Under the pieces are notes generated by a model. That model made no database searches and was not told the DNA's origin. It was given only the letters and a program-made list of their open reading frames with translations. Position numbers and translations under genes: made by a program. Shown here in pieces: positions 22,037 to 35,389 of a stretch of DNA of 64,000 bases. The DNA lies in NCBI RefSeq assembly GCF_945859705.1, contig NC_079137.1:30499322-30563321 (forward strand). The letters are read 5' to 3'. The first letter of the stretch is position 1, and every line of letters starts with the position of its first letter. This DNA is from Episyrphus balteatus (Eukaryota; Arthropoda; Insecta; Diptera; Syrphidae).

Positions 22037-23480
22037 GTAGACCAGGGTCGATAATTTTTGAAACCAAAAAAAATCATAGTAGAATGAAACCCATTGGAAA
22101 AGGAGGTGAATATGATGAAAATTAAAGGAAAAATAAATTACGGGCGAGCCGAGTTCGGGAAGTGGGTGGGTTGAGTTTTTAATGGTAAAAAATGGTATAT
22201 CTCGATTTCCGGCAAAACTACAAATCCTATAGAAAAAAGTTGTATTGCAAAGTTGTAGGTAATAAAAAGATCTACAACTTTTGTATCAAATATTTTTTCA
22301 CATAACCTCAAAATTTATGTGAAAAATTCAAAAAACTGAGTTTTTGGTTTTTTATTTTTATCTTTTTCAAAAACAAAAATTTTTCTACGAAATTTGGTGA
22401 AAACTTACCTTATTATGTCCCAAATACACTGTAATTTATTTGATTTTAAATATTAATTTGTTCACCTTATTTTGACTTAATACCAAAAAAACACCCTAAT
22501 TTTCAATCGAAAATTCACGTGTCAAAATATCAGCTTTTTTCAAAAAGTCAGTGAGCATGACGTTCGTTAAAATGTCTATTTTCTGATGGTGTAAAAAAAT
22601 TTTACATTAGTATACTATAGAACATGTTCTAGTAAAATTCAAAAAATGAAAAAAGCTTGAATTCGAAAAAAAAATTTTATCATTGTTTACAATTTTGGCC
22701 TATTTATTCAAATTTACACTTTAATTACTCAAAAAACGTAAGATTTCATGTAACATTGATTAATCTTACGTTTTTTGAGTAATTAAAGTGTAAATTTGAA
22801 TAAATAGGCCAAAATTGTAAACAATGATAAAAATTTTTTTTCGAATTCAAGCTTTTTTCAGTTTTTGAATTTTACTAGAACATGTTCTATAGTATACTAA
22901 TGTAAAATTTTTTTACACCATCAGAAAATAGACATTTTAACGAACGTCATGCTCACTGACTTTTTGAAAAAAGCTGATATTTTGACACGTGAATTTTCGA
23001 TTGAAAATTAGGGTGTTTTTTTGGTATTAAGTCAAAATAAGGTGAACAAATTAATATTTAAAATCAAATAAATTACAGTGTATTTGGGACATAATAAGGT
23101 AAGTTTTCACCAAATTTCGTAGACAAATTTTTGTTTTTGAAAAAGATAAAAATAAAAAACCAAAAACTCGGTTTTTTGAATTTTTCACATAAATTTTGAG
23201 GTTATGTGAAAAAATATTTGATTAAAAAGTTGTAGATCTTTTTATTACCTACAACTTTGCAATACAACTTTTTACTATAGGATTTGTAGTTTTGCCGGAA
23301 ATCGAGATATACCATTTTTTACCATTAAAAACTCAACCCACCCACTTCCCGAACTCGGCTCGCCCGTAATTTATTTTTCCTTTCATTCTTATCATATTTC
23401 CCTCCTTTTCCAATGGGTTTCATCCTACTATAATTTTTTTGTACTTTTTAATGTTTTTGAAGGCATCGGCACTGGTCTAC
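22037..23480. mobile_element. 1.44-kb near-perfect palindromic (foldback) element
   Basis: The left arm runs from GTAGACCAGGG (22037) to 22745 and the right arm from 22762 to CTGGTCTAC (23480), separated by a 16-nt loop (22746-22761). The arms, about 700 bp each, match almost base for base in their inner parts, with small indels and more drift near the tips. Shared blocks include GGGCGAGCCGAGTTCGGG, GAACATGTTCTA and ACTCAAAAAACGTAAGATT. There is no ORF. Target duplications are not clear. It lies in the inferred Ack first intron, so the pre-mRNA would contain a very long hairpin. Confidence 0.85.
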
Positions 23481-26400
23481 TGACCCGGGAGACGATGTTT
23501 TATCCCTCTTTTTAGAAGCTTATATAAGAAAAGTAAAATTTGCGGATTTTGAGCTTAAAATCATATTTTTGATTCCAACCGCAAATTTTGTGTGTCACAG
23601 TATAGCGCCCAGAAAAAATCTAGAAATAAATACGGACAAAAAATGTTTGCTAAGTTTAAGAGCGATCTTTCAACTTATCTTATAAAATTACATCTGCAAT
23701 TACACTTTGCGTTTGAATATCTCAATATTTCCAAACCCAATTTTAATTCAACTTGAGATATTGAGATATCTGGGCTCATCCATGCGTCATTGGTCAACTT
23801 GCCAACTTCCCAAAAAGTTGATTCAAGTCGATCTACTCCGTGACGTTCCGGGGCAAAGACGGAATCATTTAATCAACTCCTAACTGTCCACTTACTAACG
23901 ACGGTTCTTCATAACTGCCTGAGATGTGCATGGACATGAAATCCAGTTAAATGACGATTTATACAGAAATATTTTCCAAGACAGAAGAGAGTGATTCCAT
24001 TTTTTTCCTCGCAACTGTATAAATCACGACATAATGTAAACAACTTCTGTAGGGTTGTTGTATTTTAAACTAAACTCCTGAAGCGTATAAACATTTTGAA
24101 AATGAACTTGAGATACTTCACTTTTCAGTCAAGTATGTTTCACGTAGAAGCCAATTGATAAACGCTGTCTAATCAAAAAACTACTATTTGCTCCTCTTTT
24201 AATCAAGTCAATTACATACTTGAAATTTTAACAAACCACTTTGTAATGCATATCAAAATATCTTTGAAATCAATAACCAAAATAATGACGTCTATTTACC
24301 TCTAACGAACCATGTAACACTAGTTAGTTGCACGTTAAAATTATTTATAAATCAAATTTGGTTGTTGATTAAAGTCCATTATGCGTTTTAATTTAGTAAC
24401 ACTTCATTCCAATTAAAGCCAAAGTAAGTTTCATAAAGAATTTAAGAGTAAATAAATACTTTGCTGTTGCTGCCAAATATGAAAAAGAAAATCAATACAA
24501 GAAATGGTCCATCTGAATTAGGTTTTAACCTTGAAACCCAGTTACACTGCATGAGCATGAATGATATATTTTTATTGAATTTGTTTCGTAATCACTCAAA
24601 AGCTTTTAGATTTATTTGTATTTTATAGTTAAAAACATATCTAAATGACTAAATGTCTATTTAGAGATCCATTACAACATAACAAGCAAAAGTAAGATGT
24701 TAGTGTGCTTTATTCAAACACATTTTGGATAAGGAGGTTAGATATTTTTGTTCACATTAATTTGGATTGACAATAATCATGTACAGGGTTTTTTGTTTGC
24801 TTTAAGGCGTTCCACATTTTGATCTTTGCACTTAAAGAATCGTTAATGTATAAGCCAAATTTTACGGAATTTCAAAATTAGATACATAAGGGTCAATAAT
24901 TTTATTTTTGATTAAAATATGTAACTTAAATTCTTTACGGGATTTCTTATGCAAATGGCCAAGGATAGGATGGATAGGTGTGCCTAAAACTTAAAAAAAA
25001 AGGCAAGACAAAACACACTAAAAGGCATTAAAAGGCATTATTAAAAAAAAAATTTAAATCTTCAACCAACAAGCGCCTGTGATAGTCCCTTAACAGCGCC
25101 TTTAAAGAGCAGAAAGTTTTCTTTACATGTACAGAAACGTAGAGTGCTGTATTTGGAGCCTATTTGAAGCACTCAAAATCACCCACTTCAATATTTACAG
25201 TGAGCTCTTGGTTTGCGTCCCCTCTTACAACGCAACTTATTTGGTCTATTCTCAAGCCCTTTTTCGCAGAAAAAATCAGATTTGAACTTCTCAAACATAA
25301 TTTTGCTGTTTATAAGTTACTCTTGATACTGTCCAAAATCTGGAAAACTTTGTTTTGTTTGTTTTTTTCTTTCTTTTTAAATCGACAAGCACCGCTGCCG
25401 GTTGTCGGCCGCGGAATAGAACATAGAAGGCAGTCAATAGTAGGGATGGTACTCAAACAAGTAACAAAGATCTATTCACACGAACATTTTTTTTTTTTTT
25501 GTTCAGCTAATTAATCAACCATATTGAGAGTTTTCGACGTGAAAAACATTTCACTCGGAAAAATTACATTCACTTTTCCCGTTAACTCGAAAAACTCGTA
25601 TTTTTCCCAGGTAATATGCGAGGTAATTGACCGTTCGTTTCTCACTTACATAAATTTTGGTGCCATTGAAACTAGTTTAGCGAAAATTTTTAAAATTTTA
25701 AGCATAAAAAACAAAAACGAAAGAAAAGGCAAAATAAAATACATAATACTTGGCAAGAGCGGAACGTCAAAATTGTTTATTTTTAATTCATAGTGTCGTA
25801 TGAGTGTGCAAGACAAAAAAGACAAATACTACAAAATCCGATGTTGAAAATCTTCATGGATCTGCGCCGAACAGCAGATCGAAACTATTTAATGTTATTT
25901 CTTAGTTCTTTAAAAGAGAAGTTTACTTTTCTTGGTCTTAAGCGTTTATCAATGGTGATTTTCGGTTTGATTTCTCAATTAATGAAATTTGAACTATGGC
26001 TAAGTAGAGTACATGTAAACAAAGTCTTTGATTGCTTCGAAGTTCCATCCTGACGTTTAGTTCGCGGATGTTATAGGACAAATTAATGTTCTCAATCACA
26101 TTTTATAATAATTTGTTTTGTTGTTAACAGCTATAGCCAATTTCGACGCATCCGTAATATTAAAAATGCTTCACTATTACAGTCTAGCCGTATTCAAGCG
26201 AACGAGTTTGGCACGGATGTCGAGACTAGATAAATATATGTTGTGTTTTTTTTATCCAAAATATCTTGCAGTGTGAAAGGTTGGTCGTTGATAGTGGTCG
26301 ATGTTCTAAGCTATTCTCAACTGGTAATCCTGAAAAGATTGTTTAACCCGAGACAGTAAAAAAATGCGAAACCTGGAAAAGTTTGGCTTTCTATTTCAAA

Positions 26401-27408
26401 AAAAAAAAAAAAAAATAAACTGTATAAACGATCTCCCTGTCAGAACTTAAGCTAGTAATTAATGGTGATTCGAGGCAGCCTTGTACAATTCAAGGCTCTG
26501 GGCGAATTATTTAACTGCATCAGACCTGTATAATCCAGATCTGAAGTTCATTGTCTATAATTCGTTTGCATGGATCTAATAATATTTCAGCTCCGAGGTA
26601 TATCGTTGCTTCTTTACATTACGTTACTCGGTAGTATGCGTTACCTTTATTATCCGATATCCGAATTTTTTTCTATCCACTTATCGCCAATCGGTTGCAT
26701 GTTATAGGAATAATAAATATTGGTTAACAGTATCTAACATTTTGTATAAATAAACAAATATATACAAATTAAAAAAAAAAACAGCTCTCGACACCTGACA
26801 GATGATGATAATACAACGCAAATTGATTGCATTATTCACCGAGCTTAAATATAGGTACACAAAAAAAAACATCTCATTTTGATATTTTTGTATAGATTCT
26901 AGAATAGGTATTTCCATTATTTTCTTCTATCATTCGAGTCACTTTTATCAAATCAACTACATTTTTTAGCCCCAAATTATTATAACTAGTATATCAAAAA
27001 GTCAAAAACTATCCTCTTCAAGAAATAAAACTTAATCTGATCTTTCAACGTCAAGTTTTCTTTAGAATAGAACTATGGGCATTACGACAAACTTTAAATT
27101 GATTAATTATTTGCTTGATTGTGTGAGCTTGCTGTGTTCATATGAATATTTTGAAAATTCATCATTCTAGTATTCATCAGTGTGCTTTACATCGTCCATA
27201 TAAACTTCATCGCCTCGTCTGTGGCGCTATTTTATCTAGCAATTTATTTATTGTTTTTTTTTTTTTTGTTCTTCCATACAAAACATATGTTTTAAGATAA
27301 GAAGAACAACAGGAAATTGCGTTCGCAATGCACTCTCTTGACCGTGATTAATATTTCCCAACTGTACGAGTATGTGTTTATCTTATTTTTCAATATTTAT
27401 TATTCCAG
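23481..27408. other. Inferred Ack intron 1, right part
   Basis: About 3.9 kb with no recognisable gene or mobile element. Long open frames at 25164-26053 lack codon bias. An A17 run lies near 26400. The intron ends with the polypyrimidine acceptor TTATTATTCCAG. Confidence 0.4.
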
Positions 27409-27456
27409 AGCATCGACGTTAACGCACTTTAATATTCATCATTCATCACATTCTCG
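27409..27456 (+). other. Ack: Ack 5' UTR portion in the first coding exon
   Basis: This 48-nt leader lies between the acceptor ending at 27408 and the ATG at 27457; it has no upstream ATG. The sequence before the ATG (CACATTCTCG) is a moderate start context. Confidence 0.6.
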
Positions 27457-30400
27457 ATGGCTGATACAGAAACAGAATGGTTGGAAGATCTTTTAAGAGA
27501 GGTGCAATTGGAACAATTCCTTGCAAGAATTCGTGATGATTTGCAAGTAACACGATTAGCACATTTTGATTATGTCCAGCCAACTGACCTGGAACGTTGT
27601 GGACTGGGTAAACCGGCAATCCGACGACTCATGGAAGCCGTTCGAAAGAAAAAAGCACATCAATGGAGAAAGAATATCCTTTCCAAACTAATTGGCGGAG
27701 GAAAACAGCCCAGTAAGAAGCAATCAAATGTACCAAAAGAGAACCAATCAACACAGCTGACGTGTCTGATTCATGAAAAAGATGTAACGTTGGGAATTAA
27801 ATTAGGTGATGGTTCTTTCGGAGTTGTTCGCAAGGGTGAATGGACGACTCCTTCAAATCGAATCCTACAGGTGGCAGTTAAAGTGCTCAAATCGGACAAT
27901 CTCACACAGCCAGGTATCATTGATGACTTTTTTCGCGAGGTGCAAGCTATGCACGCTCTGGATCATCCAAATTTAGTGCGTTTACATGGAGTTGTTCTAT
28001 CGCAGCCAATGATGATGATTACAGAATTGGCGGAGAGAGGTTCTCTACTGGACACAATGCGAAAGCAATGTAAACATACTCCTCTGAGGAATATCTGGAT
28101 TTGGTCAGTCCAAATATCGACTGGAATGGCGTACTTGGAACACAAACGTTTTCTACATCGAGACCTGGCTTGTCGAAATGTGCTTTTAGCTGCGGGGAAT
28201 AAAATAAAAATCGGTGACTTTGGACTGATGCGAGCATTGCCTCAGGAAGACGATTGCTATGTGATGTCAGAGCACAAGAAGGTTCCGTTTCCATGGTGTG
28301 CTCCTGAATCGTTGCGGTATCGACAGTTTAGCCATGCATCTGATACATGGATGTTTGGTGTCACGCTGTGGGAAATGTTTACATTTGGAGAAGACCCCTG
28401 GGTAGGTCTGAATGGGTCTCAGATATTGAGAAAAATTGATAGAGAGGGCGAGCGATTGCATCATCCCGAAGCCTGTCCACCGGATGTTTATGAATTAATG
28501 CTGCAGTGTTGGGATAAGACACCTTCAGAAAGACCTACATTTGCTGCTATCAAGTAAGTAGTAGTAGATAATACATTGTGAGATTTTTTTGGAATTAAAG
28601 TGATTATTTTTTTTCAGAGAGTTTCTAAATGGTGCAGAACCACAATTATTGAAAGCGATAAAACCTTTCCACGAAGCAAACAAATTGGACATCGAAGTGA
28701 ACGATATAATTGCGATAGTCGATGGCCGTCCGGAATTAAAGTTTATCAAAGGACAGAACCAGAGAACTTTTGAAGTTGGAATATTCCCAAGGTATACAAT
28801 CTCGACGGTGCTTATTTATTTGACACTTCATTAGCAGTTATTTATGTCGTAGGTAGTCTACAGTTTAAGTGATAGAAATTATTCTTTGCTTAATAGTTAA
28901 CGTTAAGTCTTCAATGCACAGTATTAAAGCTAGCACTGGAGTAGAAACGAAATTTTCATCAAAAAAATCGTTTGTTTGTGTTTTGGAACTTAACATCCGA
29001 AAGCTTCTACTTCGAAATTCGTTTGGTAAATTTCAAGGTTTTTACATATTCTTGTAACATTACATGCCTCTTTCTAGCAGATATGAGAAATAAGCTTTAT
29101 AGCCCAGTAGAGAAATACCGCTTTTCTGATTTTTGTTTTTCTAAATTTTCGGACACGATTATCAAAGCAACACTGTGCTCACTACTTATTAATTTCAGCT
29201 TCTAGAAACTAATTTTGTACAAAAATGATGCATTACATCTTTGAAGATTATAAAATTTCAAATAATTGGAGCATAAACTATTTCTGTAGGTTTTATAGTT
29301 TGCAACATAGTGTTTTTCGTCAAAATCGAATATGATTCGATTCGATTCAAAGCTGTTTAAAGCAGAAATAGTTTTAATAGAAATAGATTTCGTTCCAACT
29401 CTTCGGATACCAAACCTTTTGAAAAGTGAATTTTCAGGCATTGAGAGGTGTTTTAGAAAATTCGAAACAAGAAAATTGTTGCAAAGATCTAACGGCCAAT
29501 TTGTTCACCTAAGTATATACTCTACTCAGCCAGACTAGATGCAAGTAATAATGCGTCTACACTATCGATTTTAAGGTCCTTACTAATGCCGAGTTGTAAT
29601 TAAATAAATAGAATGCTAAATAAATAGAATAAGGTCATCGGTTGTTTGTGGTCATCAGTACTCTATAAAAACATAGATTTAAAGAGGATGCAAATGAATT
29701 AAAAATCGATTAGAACAAGCTAATATTGCATTTCATATAGCTCCCAATTATTAGGTATTAAGTCTAGCCCATTGCAATAAAAGGTTAAAAATAGATAACA
29801 AGATTTTAAAAGGACCGATGAACTACCAGGCAGAAATACAGTAAAAAAAATTACTTTAAACTGCTAAGTGATTTATGTATTCCCGAGTTATACTGAAAGT
29901 TTCAGGTATAAAGCTCATCTGAAACATTTTATCTATCGGTCTGTTTATTATAAAAATTCTACGTCTAGTTAATTGTATCAAACTCAAATATAGAGTGTCT
30001 CAATATTACAACTATAATCTACAATTTTTACTAAAAATTAAGAGAAGAATTCGTTATTGCAGTGAAAATCCATTATCAAAATGTGGAACTTTACTCTGAG
30101 ACCGCTCTGCCGGACTTATTATAGGAGTTCTTGTGTAAGCCTTAAAAATAACGCAGCTCAAGACTAAGATCTAACACGTCATCAATGAGATACACATACA
30201 CCATTATCAAAAAGTCATTCAAACGTTTTTTTTTATCAATTGAACCGATTAGGTCAGAAAAAGAAAAAAATCTGATAATGATATGAAGTAGTAGAGGTAT
30301 GCAATGAATGACTTAAAACTTCTTCCAAGACATTCGATTTTACTTCAAATACCTCATTCGCTCCATTCAAATTATTCAAAACAAAACGAATTAATGTTCT

Positions 30401-33400
30401 CCTATAGCATTACCGAGGGAGTATTTCACCCAAATTTATTTCAAAACATTTAGTTCAGAATACCCATAAAAATGGGTACTCGTAAGCAAATATACCGAGT
30501 ACACCAAATACTCTAACTGATGTAGGTGTACCCATAATTATTGCTGACTAACGCTTAGTATATGTGTTTATTTCTTTGAAATTTTTTGTTTGACGTTACA
30601 ATTCGCACATTTCTTTTCTGAAATTACGATGCAAAAACATTATTTGCTCACTCAAACCGGTTTGATACAAGTTATACTAGGAAACAGCGCTTATTGCTTT
30701 AATTCCTTTCAAACCCCTCCCTATTTTCCTAACGGTCGTAATGTGTTCATCATTCATTAAGTTAAGATCAATTTTGTGATAACACACGGCAAATTTAACC
30801 AAAATCGTTATATGGGCCACTCAGTTTCGGGTGAATTTTAAAGAGAAATGTAGTTTTGATTGTAGGAAGTCAAAAATTAATATCACTGCTTTTAGAGAAT
30901 GGAAAAGAAAACATCCTGTGTTTCGTTTTTGGACGAAGAATACAAAATCGTTTCCAGAGCTACACATTTCATGCTTCGGCCGTAATGAGTAGAAAAAGAA
31001 AATAAGTCGTTTCGAACTGGAAATAGTAACCAAATGTCAAAAGCGCAACTAAATGCCACCTAACTTTTTATGACATCTGACCAATCAGAGCCTTAAAAAA
31101 TTCAGATCGTAAATTCAGGTCCTGCATTGATCGCAAGGAATTTCAATATTATGAAATTATTTTTAAACCAGTTTTTTGAAAAGGGATCAAGGATTTTTTA
31201 AACCTGGTTTTTATGTTTCGATTTTTAGATTAGAATTTTTATTTTTAAATTTTTTACCATAAAAACTAGTACGACCTAGTCGTGAATTTTATTTTTATTT
31301 TGACAAAAAAAAAATTTATTGGTTTAGGAAGTTAACAATTCTTAACATCGAGACATAAAAAATAAAAATTCAAAAAGTTATCAAAAAATCAAATTGAAAC
31401 TGTTTTTTTTTTTTTAATTTCAGGAATATATTAGAAAAGCGCAAAGTAAATGATCTAATTCGGTCCTCAAATGATGGACTGCGTCAGGTTGGAGGAGGGC
31501 ATGGATCTCCTTTTGGATTTTGTTGGGGTGGACCAGCATTAGGTGCACCACCAATTCAAACAGATGGTGAAGGAGGTAAAAAAATAAAATCAATCCTACC
31601 GCATTTATTAACTTGATTTTTTTCCTTCCTATTTTCTAGATAACCGCAATCGCAAAAGTGCCTCTTTTCAAATCAAAGAACGCAAGTCTTCCACATTCAA
31701 ACAATTCGCCTACAATAAGCTTGTGAACGAACGAGGTGCAGCCACTGGTCAGCTTTTACAACACCGATCGTCCATGCCACCAAAGCTTAGTAATATGACT
31801 AGCAATGGACATCAAGCCCAACAGAAGGAAGGAATTTTGATAGATATTTCTCCAGAATTCGGAGTTTTAGAATCTGGTCAGAGTGCATCATCGTTGAAAG
31901 TTGATAGCTCCTTCTGTATTTTGGATGCACCCATAGATGTTCCAACCGAAGAGACACCCCAACAAGAACAGCTACCATCACAGCCAACGGCAGCACAGTT
32001 TCAGCTACCAACGCGTTTGGAACCACCTCCATATCAAATGCCTCCAACATATTCAAATACATTAGAATTTACTCAAACGGTGGCTAGGGACCCCTTTGAT
32101 ACTTCTGATATCGAGACCACCCCTAGCGATGGCCTTTATTCAAATGTAAATAAACAACCGATAAGTGAGGATACTCAAGAGCAAGGTGCCTCATCATCCG
32201 TTTTCAATAGTCCGATGGCGCGGAAAAGTCTTATGTTCTCCCAAAATAAAGAGAACATTCCGCAAGATCCTCAAAAGCCACCAGAAATGGCAAGTGCCGT
32301 TATGCAGTTTACATCAAATTCCAATGAATCTCTTGGTGCCAGCCTAAACAATTTAAGTCTCGAGAGTTCTGGAGCGTCTGAAAAAATGCTCGACAAGTCT
32401 TTCATCGCTGAACTGGAGAAGGACATGTATAAACGTCCTGGAAGTCAAACGGATTTTGAGCGCAATTCATCACAAATGTATGCCAACAAGGAAGCAATGT
32501 ATAAGAATAATCTAACTCCCTTGAAAAATATCAATTCTTCGCCTCCATCGAATGGTGCCTCACCAAAGATCAAAAATGAGCGATACGGCTCTGTGATCGT
32601 AGACAATCGTAACAATAGTTTGTACGGAAGTGATGTTGAGCTGAGACAAAAACAAATCAACACCGAACAACAACAACAGCAGCAGCCTAGTACAACTTCG
32701 GTGGTGAATCAAATTTGGTACGAAAAAGTTGCTGGCCGAGAATATTACTCTCAACCGCCAGTAGACTTTTATCAGAACACATTTGCACAGCAACAAAGTG
32801 GCAGTGAGATGTTGCAGCAGCAGCAAAATAATAACAATTTCGTTCGTCCCGCGCTCCAAAAAACATCGAATATTTATAACTCGGTGCCTACAAGTGTGTA
32901 TGGAGTTGTTCCAAGGGATTTTTACGATTCCGTAGCGCCCACTCCCTCCACATACTATGGCCAGGTGCCTTTGAATGGTGGTGGAGCAATGCATGCAGGA
33001 GCAGCTATATATTCGAATGGAGCGGCTGCTCAACTCAATCCTGTGATATACGATGAAGTCTCAATGGAAGACTATCTGAGACCAACTCGACCAGCTCCAT
33101 TGGCACCACCACAACTATCTGCCCAGCAGATCCAACGAAGACTGGAAAAGTTGAAGATGCAACAGGAAAATGGTGAGGCTGGTGCCGCGGCCACATCAAT
33201 CTATGGCTCAATCGAAGCCCTTGAAAACCAAATGATAACTAGCATTTTAAAGGATCTAGGACCGCCTGCCACTGAATCTGATATAAGGTCGGCGTTGCGA
33301 GCGTCAGGAGGAGATCCAAATATTGCCATTCGATTTTACAAAATCGATCAATTGACAAGGTAAGTAAATTTTCTTATACAAAATTAAGACAAATTGTTTT

Positions 33401-33561
33401 GTCAAAAACTCTTAAATATAAGTAGGTTCCAAATTAACTAAAATATTTTTTTATTTGCTAGACTCGGTCTTGCTAATCGTCCCCAGTGTGAGCAGGCTCT
33501 CCAAAAAACTGGATGGAGTGTTGAATTAGCAGCCGCCGTTCTCCTTGAATCCACTTCATAA
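27457..33561 (+). CDS. Ack: Activated Cdc42 kinase (Ack/TNK2 family non-receptor tyrosine kinase), complete
   Basis: The coding exons are 27457-28553, 28618-28791, 31424-31575, 31640-33359 and 33462-33561. The GT-AG junctions and phases (2,2,1,2) are consistent, giving 3243 nt and about 1080 residues, close to Drosophila Ack. Domains in order: SAM-like N-terminus (about 5-65); kinase domain (about 108-375) with GDGSFG 117-122, VAVK Lys142, Glu161, HRDLACRN 234-241, DFG 254-256, activation-loop Tyr268 in CYVMSEHKKVPF and CAPESL; SH3 (about 378-425); a CRIB-like remnant with GHGSPFGFCWG (about 449-459); a long low-complexity tail with a Gln run near 817, DPF near 624, and a Pro-rich segment; and a C-terminal UBA-like region (about 1000-1080) split by the last intron. 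All catalytic residues are present. The family acts downstream of Cdc42 and at clathrin-coated membranes; Drosophila Ack is linked to dorsal closure and survival signalling. The start ATG follows a 48-nt leader after the 27408 acceptor. Confidence 0.95.
28792..31423 (+). other. Ack intron 3 (2.6 kb) between SH3- and CRIB-coding exons
   Basis: It starts GTATAC after TTCCCAAG and ends in a T-rich acceptor TTTAATTTCAG. The phase across it restores PRNILEKRK. No repeat family or nested gene is resolved inside; short open frames are ordinary intron noise. The flanking small introns are 28554-28617 (64 nt), 31576-31639 (64 nt) and 33360-33461 (102 nt). Confidence 0.75.
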
Positions 33562-34420
33562 ATTAATAACCTACCACATAGTACTATTACTTAACAGATC
33601 ATTCCGATGTGCCCAGTATAATCTCCAAAATGTGTCTGTTTTATTAACAAAAAAGAGTACATTTTGTGAAAAAGTCACAAAACCCCCACAAAAAATTATA
33701 AGAAAAATCGAATTTCACTCTATCGATGTCAATTGTATCCCCCCAAAAACCGAATAATGTATTGCTATATGAACAAATCTGACATTTTAACAACTTGCTA
33801 TTAAATTAGTTGGCTAAGGCGTTTTTTAATCGAGTTCCTTAACAATAATATTTTAATATAATTTTGTATTACTTTTCAAGAACTCAAATAATGCAAAACC
33901 CTTACTGACTCCATGATAGCTTTGAATGTTTTCGATTAGTTGTAAGTTTTAATGAAAAAAAAAAAAGATAAAGTAATATGTAGCTAGAAATAATATTTTA
34001 AATTTTATTTTATTTTTTTTATTATTATTATTATTTACTATGAAACATGACTATATATAAATTATTTTAGATACTCTTAATTCAAAAAACAAACAAATAA
34101 AAAAAATACTCTGTCCTTTGTTGAAATCCAGGATACAAAATATATATTTTACGAGAAACATAATAATATTACTTATATATATATACATATTAAGTTTAAA
34201 CGGATTCTATGTAAATAAAACGAATATTTTATTTTAAATAAATAAGTAAAGACAAGAAAAAAAAACAAAACAACTGACATCACGACTTCAAGTTAATGTA
34301 TTAATTGTGAAGCAAACCATGATAATAAGAAAACAAAAATAAACAAACTGAAATATATGTATACATATAAATATATGTAAGTGTAAAGTTCTAAATAAAT
34401 GAATTTATTGCAAAAAAAAT
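33562..34420 (+). terminator. Ack: Ack 3' UTR and poly(A) signal
   Basis: A+T-rich 3' UTR with several AATAAA hexamers; the last, at 34394-34399, is followed by an A-run near 34411 and then a change of texture. Cleavage at about 34410-34420 would give a 3' UTR of about 850 nt. AATAAA near 34216 could give a shorter form. Confidence 0.55.
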
Positions 34421-35389
34421 GCATGTGATGTAAATTTTAGTTTTATTGTAATATTTAACTTTTGGCAAAAGAAAAATTGAATCAGTCTGCTTCATACCAT
34501 TTCCCTTGTTAACTGGTATTAGACCTCAAGGTAACCCAGTGAAATTTGAATTATAAGGAATGGATTAGCTTGGAATGGCGGAGAGCTAGACTTATAACTT
34601 TGTTCAGTGGATCTTCTCTTTATTTTGTTACGAAAGTAAATCCCATTCAAAAGTGTTTTCCGTTTCGTTTTTGAATTTGGTACTCTGTAAAGCATTCGAA
34701 GATCATGATATTCAAAATTAAACAAAATTAATATCCCGTTTATTTACACAAGAATGTAGAATACATCACAAATCAATCGATATGACTACTTAAGAAATGG
34801 TGGAGACTTTCTGTGCAGGCGAGCACAAACACAAAACCACCTACTCTACAAAGGGCATCAACTTTTCAACGCACTTCCGAATTGAGTCATAAATTTAACA
34901 AAGTTCTTTAACTTTTTATTGAAAAACAATATTTTGAAATTTTCTTTAAATAGAAATAAGAGTTTTTCAAACTAATTAAGTTTTTTTCGAGTTTTTAATT
35001 ACTATTTCTTTTGTGATTTGTGAAATCAAGTGGTCACAGTTTTTTTTTAATTCATTTAATTTGAGTTAGAAAAACAGTTAAAATTTAAAAACTTCTACTT
35101 ATGGTTATTTAATTTAAGTTATTGTGGCTTATTAAAATCCATTTTATTTAACATCAGCCATTTTTATATAAAAATAATATTGAATATTTCTACGTGGTTA
35201 TATATAACACAAATACGCTGAACAACTATTTAACATTGAAATTTAGGAAACAAAAAAATAATTCTTTAACAGTATTAATTTAGTATTAAAGCTTGAAAAA
35301 AACTTTTCAAGCCCTCCTCCAATTTTTTCTTTTACCCTTAATTGTTGTTTTAGAACAAGCGAATTTAGAAATTTTCACACAAAGTTGCT
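34421..35389. other. Intergenic downstream of Ack, nothing assigned
   Basis: No ORF with coding character, no inverted repeat. Confidence 0.4.

Noticed and set aside
25164..26053. Three consecutive plus-strand open frames
   Set aside because: Different frames with no common splice logic and poor codon texture; treated as intronic noise.
32560..33033. 157-codon minus-strand open frame opposite Ack exon 4
   Set aside because: Antisense shadow of the Ack tail caused by its CAA/CAG-rich codons.
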